A DNA stretch of 64,000 nt. It comes from Vibrio agarivorans. GTDB taxonomy: Bacteria; Pseudomonadota; Gammaproteobacteria; Enterobacterales; Vibrionaceae. The notes below the pieces were generated by a model. It worked only from the letters and a program-made list of their open reading frames with translations, was not told the origin of the DNA and ran no database searches. Each line of letters begins with the position of its first letter. Position 1 is the first letter of the stretch. Positions 26,650-36,367 of the stretch are shown piece by piece. Position numbers and translations under genes: made by a program. Location of the stretch: positions 992,001-1,056,000 of the forward strand of contig NZ_JAUFQF010000001.1 in assembly GCF_030409635.1 (NCBI RefSeq), in the 5' to 3' direction.

Positions 26650-27330
26650 TTAGCTTTGAAGGCCTAAGCTCAATATTCCATTCACCACCTCATGCATATC
26701 TTTTCCACGTACATCGGGTTGTCTATAAAGAGGATGATAAAATGCGTTACTTCGCTCAATAAACGCGGCATTAAAGCCACAGCTCATTGCCCCGTGGGTA
26801 TCCCAATCATGGGTAGCGACAAGCAAAAGCTGTTGCGGGCTGCGCTGAAGTTGCTTGGCGACAAAATGGTAGACCTTGGGGTCGGGTTTGAAGCTGCCTG
26901 TGGACTCGACTGAAACTATCTCATCAAAGTGCTCAAGCAGTCCTGCCTGCTCAATTTGTCGCTCTATCAATGATTGAGATGAGTTGGAGAATGCGATGGT
27001 GCGGAATCCGCTTTGGCGCAGCTTAGTGAGTGCGGGTTTGATATCGGGGTAAGGTTGAAGACTAGCAAACCCTTGCAGCAGCAAACTTCGCTGCTCTTCA
27101 CTAACATCCACTTTATAATGCGTTGCTAAGTTATCAATCATACTGCTTGCAAGACTAGCAAAATCACTCGTCACTCCCGTTACAATGCAAACATTTGAGG
27201 TGTGTAGTAAGCGCGCAAACCAAAGTGACAGCGCTTCTTCAGAGCCAAATACTGTCGTAAATTCCGTTTTGAGTGAGGACAGATCTAAAACGGTTTCATT
27301 GATATCAAAGAGAATGGTTTGAGTTTGCAT
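26650..27330 (-). CDS. HAD-superfamily hydrolase (haloacid dehalogenase type II-like)
   Basis: 226 residues from ATG 27330, with AGGAA seven bases upstream; the frame is open 13 codons further but without a binding site. HAD motif I is FDINETVLDLSSL, with a N-E-T variant characteristic of haloacid dehalogenase type II (nucleophile Asp, then normally Asp or Asn at +2). Motif II is IAFSNSS, then the Lys in GSFKPDPKVY, and motif IV is THDWDTHGA. Substrate could be a 2-haloacid or a phosphate ester. It ends 17 bp before the Zur-box region. Confidence 0.85.
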   Translation of the reverse strand: MQTQTILFDINETVLDLSSLKTEFTTVFGSEEALSLWFARLLHTSNVCIVTGVTSDFASLASSMIDNLATHYKVDVSEEQRSLLLQGFASLQPYPDIKPALTKLRQSGFRTIAFSNSSQSLIERQIEQAGLLEHFDEIVSVESTGSFKPDPKVYHFVAKQLQRSPQQLLLVATHDWDTHGAMSCGFNAAFIERSNAFYHPLYRQPDVRGKDMHEVVNGILSLGLQS

Positions 27331-27351
27331 CGCAAGTTCCTGAATAGTAAA

Positions 27352-27380
27352 AGAGAGCCTCGCATTCACGTAGGCTCTCT
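27352..27380 (-). terminator. Terminator downstream of GST gene
   Basis: AGAGAGCCT and AGGCTCTCT form a 9-bp perfect stem with an 11-nt loop; on the minus strand the stem is followed by TTTACT. It lies 22 bp past the GST stop and just before the HAD gene's binding site. Confidence 0.75.
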
Positions 27381-27401
27381 CTATTTATAGCTTAATGCGG
27401 G

Positions 27402-28073
27402 TTATTTGTAATTTGATGGGAATAGAGCACGTTTTGCACTCTCATCAAACTCACTCTTGAACTCGACATCCTGCCCAACTTGACGGGCGCGCTGAACAGC
27501 AGGGCGACTATTAATGGATTCAAACCAACGAGCAAGGTTTGGATATGGCGCTAGCCCCTCTTCGCCCAATACGACTTGAGCTTTATCAATCCACCCCCAA
27601 GCCGAGATATCAGCAATGGTGAATTGGTCACCAACAATGAAATCTCTACCTTCCATATGGGTTTCAAGCACTTCATAGTGGCGTTTTGCTTCGTTCAAAT
27701 AGCGATTTACCCCATAGTCGTTGCCTGCTGGCGCCACGTTACGGAAATGCACAGATTGACCAGAGAACGGCCCTAAACCACTGGCAATGAACATCATCCA
27801 AGACAATAGCTCTGCACGGTCTTGTGGCTTTCCACCCAGCTTGCCCGTTTTTTCAGAGAGGTAAAGCAAGATAGCGTTAGAATCGAAAACGCGCTGTCCT
27901 TCATCTTCGATGGCTGGCGTTTTACCGTTAGGGTTAATCAAACGATATTCTGGCGTGTGCTGCTCCCCTTTGAGGGTATCGACCGGCACTAGCTCAAAGT
28001 CGAGTTGCGCTTCCTCAAGAAACAAAGCCACTTTCATTGGGTTTGGGGTTTTATGAAAATAAAACTTTAGCAT
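27402..28073 (-). CDS. Glutathione S-transferase
   Basis: A cytoplasmic GST of 223 residues. N-terminal thioredoxin-like domain: FHKTPNPMKVALFLEEA, NPNGKTPAIEDEG (cis-Pro before Ala), DSNAILLYLSEKTG (glutathione-binding Ser). C-terminal helical domain: FIVGDQFTIADISAWGWI with the N-capping box. It resembles bacterial YfcG/nu-type GSTs, which act on disulfides and peroxides. Start chosen at ATG 28073, AAAGG nine bases upstream; ATG 28082 is possible. Upstream codons of the frame are not supported. It is monocistronic. Confidence 0.9.
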   Translation of the reverse strand: MLKFYFHKTPNPMKVALFLEEAQLDFELVPVDTLKGEQHTPEYRLINPNGKTPAIEDEGQRVFDSNAILLYLSEKTGKLGGKPQDRAELLSWMMFIASGLGPFSGQSVHFRNVAPAGNDYGVNRYLNEAKRHYEVLETHMEGRDFIVGDQFTIADISAWGWIDKAQVVLGEEGLAPYPNLARWFESINSRPAVQRARQVGQDVEFKSEFDESAKRALFPSNYK

Positions 28074-28291
28074 CGTAAACATCCTTTCCTTGTATGTTGA
28101 TGAGGTACACCTAAAAACGCTGATTTGTTCCGCAGCTATTCGCTGGTATCTCAAGATTTATCGTTGATACAAAATAAAAGTAACCCAGCATGAACAATCG
28201 CTCAAGGTTAATTTGAACATTTGTTCAAAATGACCTTAATCAAGAGAATAACCAGCACCGCTCTGCCCCCTTTTCAAAGCCGGATAAAACA

Positions 28292-28317
28292 AAAGTCTCG
28301 TTGAAAATGAGACCTTT
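28292..28317 (-). terminator. Terminator downstream of GH94 gene
   Basis: AAGTCTC and GAGACCTT pair on either side of a 9-nt loop; on the minus strand the stem is followed by TTTTGTTTTA. It lies 40 bp after the phosphorylase stop. Confidence 0.7.
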
Positions 28318-28356
28318 GTTGTTGTGCTAACGAGCTGTCACTTGTGTGCGCTGCCC

Positions 28357-30714
28357 TTATGGAATCAAGACCTCAACATGATAGGTCTTGCCCGGTTCAA
28401 TAGAGTCAATACGTGTTGAAGCCAGGGTTTCTCCATCAACAATCACTTGTGTATGCATAACGTCTGTGCGGGTTATTGATACCTCAAATGTGGCCCCTCG
28501 GAAGTGACGTACTGCGCTGGCTTTTTGCCAGTCGGTTGGCAGTTGTGGATCTATTCTCAGCCCACTTGCATCACCTTTAAGACCAAACAGACCCTCAACG
28601 ATGCAGCGATAAACCCAAGACACCGTTCCCGTGTTGAATAGCTGGCTTGAGCGCCCTGCTGTGCGCGGGTGCTGATAATAAGCGCCACGATAGTAGTTAG
28701 GTATAAATACTGGAAGCTGACCGCGTTGAATGTAGTCCGCTTCATCAGGACCGGTAAGCATTTGCGACATCAGTTTGAAGGCGCGATCGGTTTCACCAGC
28801 TTGATAAAGGCTGAAGATATAGAAGATCGCCGCGTGGTTATACACACTGCCATTTTCAGCGGAGCCCGGATGCTTTTGAGTCACTCGCCCTACGTCATCA
28901 CGCATCGCGGTAAAGCTTGGTGCGAGCATCATCACACCGTAAGGCGTCTCTAGCTGCTGCTCTACCTGCTTGATCATCTTCTCGCGCTTATCGCTGTCTG
29001 CGGTTTGCGCCAATATTGCCCAGCTTTGCGGGTTTAAGAAGATTCGCCCTTCTTCGTCTTTACTCGTACCAAATACCACACCGTCATCGGTAATGCCACG
29101 GGCATACCAATCACCATCCCAAATATGCTTATTGATGGCTTCATTAAGCGCTTCTGCATTAGATCGGAACTCTTGAGCCAACGCCGTTTCACCAAGATGA
29201 GCACAGATGTCAGACCAAATATTCAAGGCATAGGCAGCGGCCATAGATAGCCAACCCGACACACCTTTGCCTTTGTAACCCACCATGTTCATCGGGTCAC
29301 ACCAGTCGCCTTGCGCGATGAAGCTCAAACCGCGATGGTCACGCTCGTTGAACAGCCAGCGCATCGCTTTATTGATTCGCTCAAACACTCTAGCCGTTTG
29401 TGTGCCTTTAAACTGCTCCACTTCCTCGGCAAAAATAGAGTAATCATTGGTTTCATCAAGGTATGCACGCAAGCAAACTGGGAACCAAATACAGTGGTCT
29501 GTATGCGGGATTTGGTTGATGTATTTCAGTTCTGCTTCTTCTGTCAGTAAGATCCCGTCAGGAATGGCACCTGACTCCTCTTGTTGCGCTAGCGCATGAA
29601 GAAACGCGTTGCGGGTGACCGCTGGTTTGATATACACCATACCCATCGCATCTTGTAAGTAGTTGCGGGTTTGTGGGTCAGTACTGAGTCGGTTCACGTC
29701 ACCATGATAGAACATCTGCCTTGGCAGCCAGCTGTTTACAAACTCATTCAGCTGTTTGTCTGGCGTTTGTATTTCAATGCTGCCTTTGCCTTGCGCGACA
29801 TATTTGCTGTAGCGAGCTTTGGTTTGAGCAAACTCTTCATCTAAGAAATAGTGGTCGCGTATGGCTGCAATTTCTATATCACTGAAGGCAGGACCAAGCA
29901 GGAATCGGTAGTCTTCTTGTTGCTCGTTGACGAGTTCGATTTGATATTGCAACGCAGCGGTCGGCGTTTCGTAAAGCGCATCGCCGTTTTCTAGTGTTGC
30001 TAACTGCACGCCGGTTGGGTTATGCAGCCCCCCTTCACCTTCAAATTGTTCACGAATAGTTTCGTAGGCGGTTGGCTCTCTATCATGAAGGAAGAAGGTT
30101 TTATCTTTTAGGTCTTTATTTTTAAAGTAGTCAGCCACTTTTTGGTACGGCGTGACACAGCTTGCTACCACCCCTCCAAGATCTGAGCGGTATTTCGCAG
30201 ACTGATTCATCCAGCTCATGTAGCCAATCGGGAAGTACGGGTAAACGCTTATCTTTCGCTCACGACCTGAGACATTTTTTACTTTTAATTGCCACAGCTC
30301 CACCACATCATTCTCAGGTAGGCTCAAGCATAGCTCTACTTCAATACCTAAATGCTCGATATGCCAACGAATATCCGACTGACCTAATGAGAAACAGTAC
30401 TTATCCTGCTTCTGTCTGACTGGCTCATAAGGCGCTGAAAAAATTTCGCCCGTTTCTTCGTCTTTGATATAGAAGAAACGACCAGGGTGATGTGCAAAAT
30501 ATGGCTGCTCTGGTTGCATGAAACTCTTAGCTTCAAGATTAGGAGCATGCATGTATTTCGCAGGCTCAGGCTGCATAAACTGGGCAGTGGCATAACCACG
30601 GCAGTTCACCTGAATCATCATTTGTTTGTTCCAAAGAAAACCAGACGCTCTTGGCATTTTTGTCGGGCTCAGTAACTCCACACGTCTTGCCTGTTGTTTA
30701 GTTTCTACTAGCAC
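28357..30714 (-). CDS. GH94-family disaccharide phosphorylase (cellobionic-acid-phosphorylase-like)
   Basis: A cytoplasmic inverting phosphorylase that would split a beta-linked disaccharide with phosphate to glucose 1-phosphate. At 785 residues it has a beta-sandwich N-domain and an (alpha/alpha)6 barrel with the acid region [21 protein letters not shown] and a C-terminal [19 protein letters not shown]. Length and DWCDPMNM resemble NdvB/cellobionic acid phosphorylase rather than N,N-diacetylchitobiose phosphorylase of vibrios, which starts with a different N-terminus. Substrate choice is therefore tentative. GTG 30714 is the start, nine bases after AAAGGA. It is monocistronic with its own terminator; no regulator is adjacent. 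Confidence 0.8.
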   Translation of the reverse strand: MLVETKQQARRVELLSPTKMPRASGFLWNKQMMIQVNCRGYATAQFMQPEPAKYMHAPNLEAKSFMQPEQPYFAHHPGRFFYIKDEETGEIFSAPYEPVRQKQDKYCFSLGQSDIRWHIEHLGIEVELCLSLPENDVVELWQLKVKNVSGRERKISVYPYFPIGYMSWMNQSAKYRSDLGGVVASCVTPYQKVADYFKNKDLKDKTFFLHDREPTAYETIREQFEGEGGLHNPTGVQLATLENGDALYETPTAALQYQIELVNEQQEDYRFLLGPAFSDIEIAAIRDHYFLDEEFAQTKARYSKYVAQGKGSIEIQTPDKQLNEFVNSWLPRQMFYHGDVNRLSTDPQTRNYLQDAMGMVYIKPAVTRNAFLHALAQQEESGAIPDGILLTEEAELKYINQIPHTDHCIWFPVCLRAYLDETNDYSIFAEEVEQFKGTQTARVFERINKAMRWLFNERDHRGLSFIAQGDWCDPMNMVGYKGKGVSGWLSMAAAYALNIWSDICAHLGETALAQEFRSNAEALNEAINKHIWDGDWYARGITDDGVVFGTSKDEEGRIFLNPQSWAILAQTADSDKREKMIKQVEQQLETPYGVMMLAPSFTAMRDDVGRVTQKHPGSAENGSVYNHAAIFYIFSLYQAGETDRAFKLMSQMLTGPDEADYIQRGQLPVFIPNYYRGAYYQHPRTAGRSSQLFNTGTVSWVYRCIVEGLFGLKGDASGLRIDPQLPTDWQKASAVRHFRGATFEVSITRTDVMHTQVIVDGETLASTRIDSIEPGKTYHVEVLIP

Positions 30715-31114
30715 TCTTTGTCATCCTTTGATCACGTTTAACGTATGCTTCAATCAGTCCACTTTTATCTATTCCGTATATTGAAACAAATGGACTCGAT
30801 GACGTTTCTCATACGATATTGAATTCTTTAGGTATTAGCTTACGCGATAAGATGCCCCAAAAGCGGCCGAAAAGAGAATTGTGTTGGTGGTATCAAACAA
30901 TTTCTCACCGTGCAGAAACTCAGTGAAACTCTGCAAATTCGTAGCTTCACTTGGTGGTTATCTGCGCAAAAATGATCACTGACAGGTTTTGTACGAATAT
31001 AAATACCCTTATCTGCAACAAGGTATAACTCCCCTATTTTAAAGGCTATCCATAAGGGGTAGAATGCACGCCAATTTTATATTGGCACACGTAGCACGCA
31101 TTAAGGGGCTTCTT
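30715..31114. other. 400-bp intergenic region between divergent genes
   Basis: It must contain promoters for the GH94 gene (minus) and the dihydroorotate-dehydrogenase-like gene (plus). A near-perfect interrupted palindrome (GCAGAAACT ... CTCTGC) lies around 30913-30937. Nothing else was recognised. Confidence 0.45.
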
Positions 31115-32188
31115 ATGACTACACCTACCCAGTTCGAACTTTATGATATTCTCAAGACTTACGAGGATAACTACCAAAATGGGCCTTTCTTCGATGCTAA
31201 AATGCCGACTCGTCCTGCGATCAAACAAACTCATAAGGTGTTTGATTTTGAGGTGAACTCTCGCCTAGGTGTTCCAGCCGGCCCACTGCTAAACAGCCAC
31301 TGGTGTGATGTCTACGCGCAGCTTGGTTTTGATATTCCTGTTTATAAAACGGTTCGCAGTGTTGAGCGTGCATGTCACCCAGCACCAAACTGTATTTTCC
31401 TAGATACAGACAAGCAGTTTGGTAACGGCGACATCAATACCAACATTCACCCTGGCTTGCGCCCAGCACGTGACGAGCAAATCACCATCACTAACTCTTT
31501 TGGTGTGCCATCACTTGCACCTTCTGTATGGATGAAAGACATCGAAGAAGGTAACCGTAAGATGGGTAAAAACCAGCTTATGATCGTATCTGTAAACGGT
31601 ACTCCAGGTCTTGCTGAGCGTGACCTTGTTGAAGACTACGGCTACGTTTCTGCAATGGCCAAAGAAGCGGGTGCGAAAGTAGTAGAAGTAAACTACTCAT
31701 GTCCGAACCTTGGCGGCAGCAAAGAAGGTGCACTGTTCTCTGACCCAGAAAACTCAGCGCTAGTATCGAAGAAGATTCGTGAATCTATCGGTGATACGCC
31801 ACTGATGATCAAACTCGGTTGGATGCCAGCAGAGCAACTAGAAAAAGTGATTGAAGCGAACCGTCCATACGTTGATGGTTTTGCAGCAATCAACACGATT
31901 CCTCGTAAAGTGATCACGTCTGAAGGCCAAGCAGCGCTACCAGGTGAAGGTCGTCTTTCTAGCGGTACGTGTGGCTTTGCTATCGGTGACCTTGCTGAAG
32001 AAGTGACGAGCAACCTTATTGACCTGCGCACAAAATGGAAGGATGACTTTGTTATCTGTTCTGTAGGCGGCATGATGAATGCTGAAGATCTGCACCGCCG
32101 TCTTGATATGGGTGCTGATATGGTAATGAGTGCAACTGCAGCAATGTGGGACCCATACCTAGCGCAGAAATTCCACGAGTTCAAATAA
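31115..32188 (+). CDS. Dihydroorotate-dehydrogenase-like TIM-barrel protein
   Basis: 357 residues from ATG 31115, with AAGGGG six bases upstream. Barrel features of the DHOD family are visible: NSRLGVPAGPLLNSHW at the first strands, TNSFGVPS, EVNYSCPNLGG (the NxSCPN flavin/substrate loop), MIKLGWM, AINTIPRK, and a phosphate loop near VCSVGGMMNAEDLHRR. The real pyrD of vibrios has a different N-terminus and sequence, so this is a paralog of unknown role, perhaps an oxidoreductase for another cyclic substrate. It is intact and monocistronic. Confidence 0.75.
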   Translation: MTTPTQFELYDILKTYEDNYQNGPFFDAKMPTRPAIKQTHKVFDFEVNSRLGVPAGPLLNSHWCDVYAQLGFDIPVYKTVRSVERACHPAPNCIFLDTDKQFGNGDINTNIHPGLRPARDEQITITNSFGVPSLAPSVWMKDIEEGNRKMGKNQLMIVSVNGTPGLAERDLVEDYGYVSAMAKEAGAKVVEVNYSCPNLGGSKEGALFSDPENSALVSKKIRESIGDTPLMIKLGWMPAEQLEKVIEANRPYVDGFAAINTIPRKVITSEGQAALPGEGRLSSGTCGFAIGDLAEEVTSNLIDLRTKWKDDFVICSVGGMMNAEDLHRRLDMGADMVMSATAAMWDPYLAQKFHEFK

Positions 32189-32210
32189 GCGCTAAGCGAA
32201 ACACTATGAT

Positions 32211-32240
32211 GTTGGTCTGACAGTCTGCCTGCAGGCCAAC
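32211..32240 (+). terminator. Possible terminator hairpin
   Basis: GTTGGTCTG pairs with CAGGCCAAC (one G-U pair) around a 12-nt loop, 22 bp after the stop. The T-tail is weak, so function is uncertain. Confidence 0.45.
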
Positions 32241-32286
32241 TTTCAATCTATTGTTATTCCCGTCACTCAAATCACTATACCTTTAC

Positions 32287-32751
32287 TTAGACGCTACTTC
32301 TTATGCCTCTTACTTTAAAGTAAGGGCTAATTGGCCTATCAACAAAATACTCCCAAACATGCTTAAATACCGCGTGCTGATTGGGAAACGGCGCAAGCTC
32401 AAGTGCCTCCTCTAAAGAGCACCATTGATAATCCGTATGCTCTTCATTCAATACGATGACTTGATCAGGGGGGCACATCACCACAAAAACAGGGATCAAC
32501 TGCATTACATTCACTTGGGGTTCGAAAAATCGCTGTATGTAATCGGAATTGTAGAGCTCTGAAACTTGGATTTTGGTCTCTTCTTCAAATTCTCGAATGA
32601 TGGCGTCAACCCCAGTTTCGCCTGACTCGATTGAACCTCCTACATGACACCAATATCCGCCCTTTACTCGCTTCATGAGTAGCATTTTCATCTCGCCTTG
32701 GATACGTGACAACGCAACGCCAGCGACTATAGCTGTACTTAGTGGGATCAC
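32287..32751 (-). CDS. Nudix hydrolase
   Basis: A 154-residue Nudix pyrophosphatase. The Nudix box is complete: GGSIESGETG with VDAIIREFEEETKI, fitting GX5EX7REX2EEX(G/T)U. MKRVKGGYWCHVGG precedes it. Nudix enzymes cleave nucleoside diphosphate derivatives. The substrate is not evident; it resembles dihydroneopterin-triphosphate and generic NUDIX proteins of similar size. Single gene, minus strand. Confidence 0.9.
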   Translation of the reverse strand: MIPLSTAIVAGVALSRIQGEMKMLLMKRVKGGYWCHVGGSIESGETGVDAIIREFEEETKIQVSELYNSDYIQRFFEPQVNVMQLIPVFVVMCPPDQVIVLNEEHTDYQWCSLEEALELAPFPNQHAVFKHVWEYFVDRPISPYFKVRGIRSSV

Positions 32752-32997
32752 GATTTTCTCCTAAAGTCGGTTTAGATAATCGTACGCTGTAAGACGTAAA
32801 CAATCTCTTTTGGCGTAAAATGGTAAATATTTACCCCACAGAAACGCCATAATATCGGTCTCATTTTCGCACCAATAACACTCTGAATTTATTAAAAATG
32901 TAGTCTAATTTTTTCTTAATGCCCTGTTATTTTCGGTCTTAAAGACTTTCCAAGTAACTAGGCATCAAGGATGGGTACATTTATAAAAGGTTAACTG

Positions 32998-33679
32998 ATG
33001 AAAAACGACGTCGATTTAGAAGCAGCGATTTCCAAAGCTTTCACCAAGTCATTAATACGATTTTCAACACTGGCATTTATTCTGATTGTCTGTTGTTGGG
33101 CATTTTTACCCTTTTTGCCTATTTTGCTCTGGGCATTAGTGCTGGCGATTGCACTGTATCCAGTGCGACTCTTTGTTGAGCGAAAAACCCAATAGACCCC
33201 TGCAAGAAGTTCAACGGTTATCGCTATTGTGGGTGTTCTAGTGCTTGGCGTACCGACCGCTCTAGTGGGCAATGCATTTGCTACCAATACTATGGTGGCG
33301 TTCGAAGCCTATGAAGCGGGGACATTAGCTTTATCTGCTCCAAAAGAGACGATTAAAGATCTGCCCATCATCGGTGAGAGCCTGTACCTATCATGGCTTG
33401 AAGCCAATGGTGCTCGGCCGTGGCTTAGCTGTGCCAATGCCGATTGTTTTGATTGGTGCTATCGGAGGCATAGCAGCCGGAGGAATCCTGGGTATGTTTA
33501 TTGGTGCTGCGTTCTTAGCTGCGGGTTACCAAGTCTTTATGGCATGGGTCGAATCAGAAAACCTCAATTCTGAAGGCCTAGGCTCTGAAAATATCAGCCC
33601 CGAAATCATAGAGCCTAAGCATGCTGAAACTGACAAGGCGCAACCTAAAGACGATGCCCTAAGTCATACTCAAAGTTGA
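32998..33679 (+). pseudogene. Decayed AI-2E-type (PerM-like) permease
   Basis: Three pieces of one gene: an N-terminal part (MKNDVDLEAAISKAF with a TM pair ending LWALVLAIALYPV) broken by TAG at 33193; an in-frame middle part (VIAIVGVLVLGVPTALVG, then DLPIIGESLYLSWLEANG); and, in another frame, the C-terminus (LGRGLAVPMPIVLIGAIGG, LGMFIGAAFLAAGY). Intact AI-2E-family transporters have about 350 residues with these segments at N-terminus, middle and C-terminus; here about 120 residues between WLEANG and LGRGLAV are missing. So there is a stop, a frame change and an internal deletion. Not expected to give a functional carrier. Confidence 0.85.
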
Positions 33680-33700
33680 GTTATACTTTCGCCATCACAT

Positions 33701-34090
33701 TTAACTCACTAAACACTGCCCCATAATGGCAAACGAACACCCCATTGCGATAATCCAAGACAGAGAACGCAGTATGCCAAAATTGAGCAAATACAAAACA
33801 TGATAAACAAGCCGAAAGGCGATGTGAGTCCAAGCGAGTAGTTGTATGTTCTCATTGATCGTTCCTGTCGCGATAGCGAGCAAAATTGCGGTTGCGAATA
33901 TGATCAATGATTCAAACGCGTTTTGATGGGCTGCAAGTGCTCGTGCGCCGAAGCCCTGTAATCGAGCTTGTTGATCGCGGGGATGGTTATTGTCGTATCC
34001 ACCCGCTCGACTCATCGCGATACCCAGCGGTATTTTTGCGGCAAAGGGTAAAAAGGCGGCGATAACCAAGCACACGATTAGTCCATTCAT
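33701..34090 (-). CDS. MAPEG-family membrane protein
   Basis: A 129-residue four-helix membrane protein with the MAPEG layout: RAGGYDNNHPRDQQARL and GFGARALAAHQNAFESL between helices 1 and 2 (motif NxxEaf-like), WTHIAFRLVYHVLYLL later. Members use glutathione to modify hydrophobic peroxides or substrates. Unpaired; the neighbouring GST gene is not close. Single minus-strand gene. Confidence 0.85.
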   Translation of the reverse strand: MNGLIVCLVIAAFLPFAAKIPLGIAMSRAGGYDNNHPRDQQARLQGFGARALAAHQNAFESLIIFATAILLAIATGTINENIQLLAWTHIAFRLVYHVLYLLNFGILRSLSWIIAMGCSFAIMGQCLVS

Positions 34091-34232
34091 CTGTCATCTG
34101 CTCCTTGAAAAGTGATTAAAGGTCGTCAAAGTAAAGACTACACCATAATCAAAAGCAGCTCAGGTTTGATCTTCTTGTTGATTGTTTCAGGTCGTAGCAG
34201 AACAAGATAGATTGATTGATTACGAATCATTA

Positions 34233-35042
34233 TTAGTAACTCGGAATCTTCATTACCCCTTTCACAACCATAACAGCAGACCCTATCAACTTAGTGCGTC
34301 TATCCGACAATTGTTGAGTTGTCACATAACCACCACGTTTTGACGCTTGGTAACCACGTAGCTCTGTCTTTTTGAGTTTTTCTGACCAATACACACTTAG
34401 CGCACAGTGCGCTGAACCCGTTACGGGATCTTCATTAACTCCGACCCAAGGTGCGAAGTAGCGAGAGACAAAATCGACATCTTCACTGTGGGCTCGAGTG
34501 GTGATAACAACGCCCCGCCCTTTGAGTTTATTCAATGCATCAAAATTAGGCTGTAGGCTGATAAGAGTATGCTCACTATCAATTTCAATAAACTGTTTAT
34601 TATCAAAGATGCCATAAGCGATGACTGCTTTAGTGTCGATACCCAGATGCTCCAGTAATTCAGCCACAGGCGTCACCTCAAAATCGATAATTGGTGAAGG
34701 AAAGTCCAATTCAATTGAAGACTCGTTGATGAAAGCCGTTAGCTGTCCCGATATGGTATTAAAATGAACTTGCTCCCCCTTCTCGACTAAACCTCGCTCC
34801 TTGAGTACATGGGCTGCTGCCAATGTGCCGTGACCGCACAATTTCACTTCAGTTTCCGGCGTAAACCATCTTAACGTCATATCCGAAAGCGATAGAAAGG
34901 CCGTTTCAGAAACCGCCATCTCTTCAGCAATCGACAGCATCAAGCTTTCGGTCAGTTGGTGGTCTGTTATACACACACCCGCTGGATTGCCTTTGAATGG
35001 TTCCGTCGTAAATGAGTCTACTTGATAGATGTCGATATCCAT
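34233..35042 (-). CDS. PhzF-family isomerase/epimerase-like protein
   Basis: 269 residues with the PhzF fold, a pair of diaminopimelate-epimerase-like domains. Marks are FKGNPAGVC near residue 16, EMAVSETAFL with the conserved catalytic Glu, WFTPETEVKLCGHGT and EDPVTGSAHCAL. True PhzF acts in phenazine synthesis, but most family members are found without other phz genes, as here, and their substrates are unknown. Single gene. Confidence 0.9.
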   Translation of the reverse strand: MDIDIYQVDSFTTEPFKGNPAGVCITDHQLTESLMLSIAEEMAVSETAFLSLSDMTLRWFTPETEVKLCGHGTLAAAHVLKERGLVEKGEQVHFNTISGQLTAFINESSIELDFPSPIIDFEVTPVAELLEHLGIDTKAVIAYGIFDNKQFIEIDSEHTLISLQPNFDALNKLKGRGVVITTRAHSEDVDFVSRYFAPWVGVNEDPVTGSAHCALSVYWSEKLKKTELRGYQASKRGGYVTTQQLSDRRTKLIGSAVMVVKGVMKIPSY

Positions 35043-35205
35043 TGGGTGCCCTATGTATGATGACGTCGCTGATCGACGTTTAGAAAAGCTGATGAGGCAC
35101 AGGTTATTTTCTTTCTATTGATAGGACAAGCGTAACTTAAATAGAAATTACACCGATTTTTTATATACTTAATTTCAACATACTGGCTAAGTTGAGGTGA
35201 AAGCA

Positions 35206-35301
35206 ATGAGTAAGCTTGATAAATGGGTTTCCAACAACATTACACTGACCAGCATCATAATGATGGTGGTAGGCATTACACTTGGGTATGTCCTTTTCTG
35301 A
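35206..35301 (+). CDS. 31-residue predicted small membrane protein
   Basis: ATG 35206 follows GAGGTGAAA at good spacing; the 31-codon frame encodes a short charged N-terminus (MSKLDKWVSNN) and one hydrophobic segment (ITLTSIIMMVVGITLGYVLF), then TGA. Composition and a strong binding site suggest a genuine single-pass small membrane peptide. Nothing is known of its function. Coding evidence is only sequence-based. Confidence 0.55.
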   Translation: MSKLDKWVSNNITLTSIIMMVVGITLGYVLF

Positions 35302-35498
35302 TGGCTCTTTCGCTAGTATTCTATTGAGCTAGCCTTCTATTGATACGCTATCCTTTCGTCATCAGACAGACACAAATCTCTTGTATTCTTACTGCCCTCT
35401 CAAGTTAACCATACAAAGTTCGCGACATAGTCCTTACTAAGGCGTTAGTCCTACTCTTTGGTAGCTCGCAGCTTTACTAGAACACATACTTTGCATCA

Positions 35499-36275
35499 AT
35501 GATAAAACTAGACGAAAACTGGAACTCTGTTGAGTGGGTTCTCACCGATGTTGACGATACGCTCACCTGTCATGGTCACCTGCCTCCTGAAACATTAATC
35601 GCATTACAGGCACTTGGAGACGCTGGGAAAAAAGTCGTTGCTGTAACCGGTGCTTGCGCTGGTTGGGGGGATCATATTGCTCAACTATGGCCTGTTGATG
35701 CTGTGCTCGCCGAGAACGGTGCGGTGATCATGGAGAAGCAAAATGGCTACTTAGTGACTGATGGCCTCACGACTATGGCTGATTTAGCAAGTAATCAACA
35801 GCGTCTAAAAGCCCAAGTAGAAACCATTCTTATCGATTATCCCGACTTGAATTTTACGCTTGATCAAGCCTATCGAGTGTGTGAAGTCGCGATTGATATT
35901 GGTCAGAACCGCCCTGCAGTTGAGAGCGCCATCGTAGATGAAGTCATCACTAAAATTCACCAATTAGGTGCTAACGCTACGGCTAGCTCTATCCACATTA
36001 ATGCTTGGTATGGGCAGCACTCAAAGCGCATTACCGCTGAATACTTTTTGAAGAAGAAAGGCCTCAGTGATGAGCAAATCCAATCACAATGTTGCTATGT
36101 TGGTGACTCTCCTAACGACACTGAGATGTTTGGCTGGCTGCCAAACAGTGTTGGTGTCGCGAATATCGAAAAGTACTGGGATAAGTTAGCCCACAAACCA
36201 TCATTGGTGATGAGCAAGCCCGGTGGGTATGGGTTTGCGGAGTTTGTGGATTTGTTGTTGTGTAAAAATCAGTAA
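35499..36275 (+). CDS. HAD-IIB (Cof/MPGP-like) phosphatase
   Basis: A 258-residue HAD phosphatase. Motif I is LTDVDDTLTCHGHL (DxD), motif II VAVTGACAGWG, a C2-type cap begins at VDAVLAENGA, motif III is the Lys near HSKRITAEY and motif IV is VGDSPNDTEMFGWL. This set is typical of sucrose/mannosyl-3-phosphoglycerate phosphatase-like HAD-IIB enzymes. Substrate unknown, likely a sugar phosphate. Bidirectional terminator follows. Confidence 0.88.
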   Translation: MIKLDENWNSVEWVLTDVDDTLTCHGHLPPETLIALQALGDAGKKVVAVTGACAGWGDHIAQLWPVDAVLAENGAVIMEKQNGYLVTDGLTTMADLASNQQRLKAQVETILIDYPDLNFTLDQAYRVCEVAIDIGQNRPAVESAIVDEVITKIHQLGANATASSIHINAWYGQHSKRITAEYFLKKKGLSDEQIQSQCCYVGDSPNDTEMFGWLPNSVGVANIEKYWDKLAHKPSLVMSKPGGYGFAEFVDLLLCKNQ

Positions 36276-36317
36276 TCATTCTGGCTAAAAGTAGAGCTAA
36301 GTAGACTGAGATGAAAA

Positions 36318-36352
36318 AACCTCTAGCTTACGAAGCTAGAGGTTTTATTTTT
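36318..36352. terminator. Bidirectional Rho-independent terminator
   Basis: AACCTCTAGCTT and AAGCTAGAGGTT form a perfect 12-bp stem around ACG, with an A-run before and TTATTTTTAT after. It serves the HAD gene and the converging alginate lyase gene. Confidence 0.93.
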
Positions 36353-36367
36353 ATACTACGATATAAA

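Noticed and set aside
30913..30937. Interrupted palindrome as a terminator or operator
   Set aside because: Arms are short and imperfect, no T-run follows and no known operator matches.
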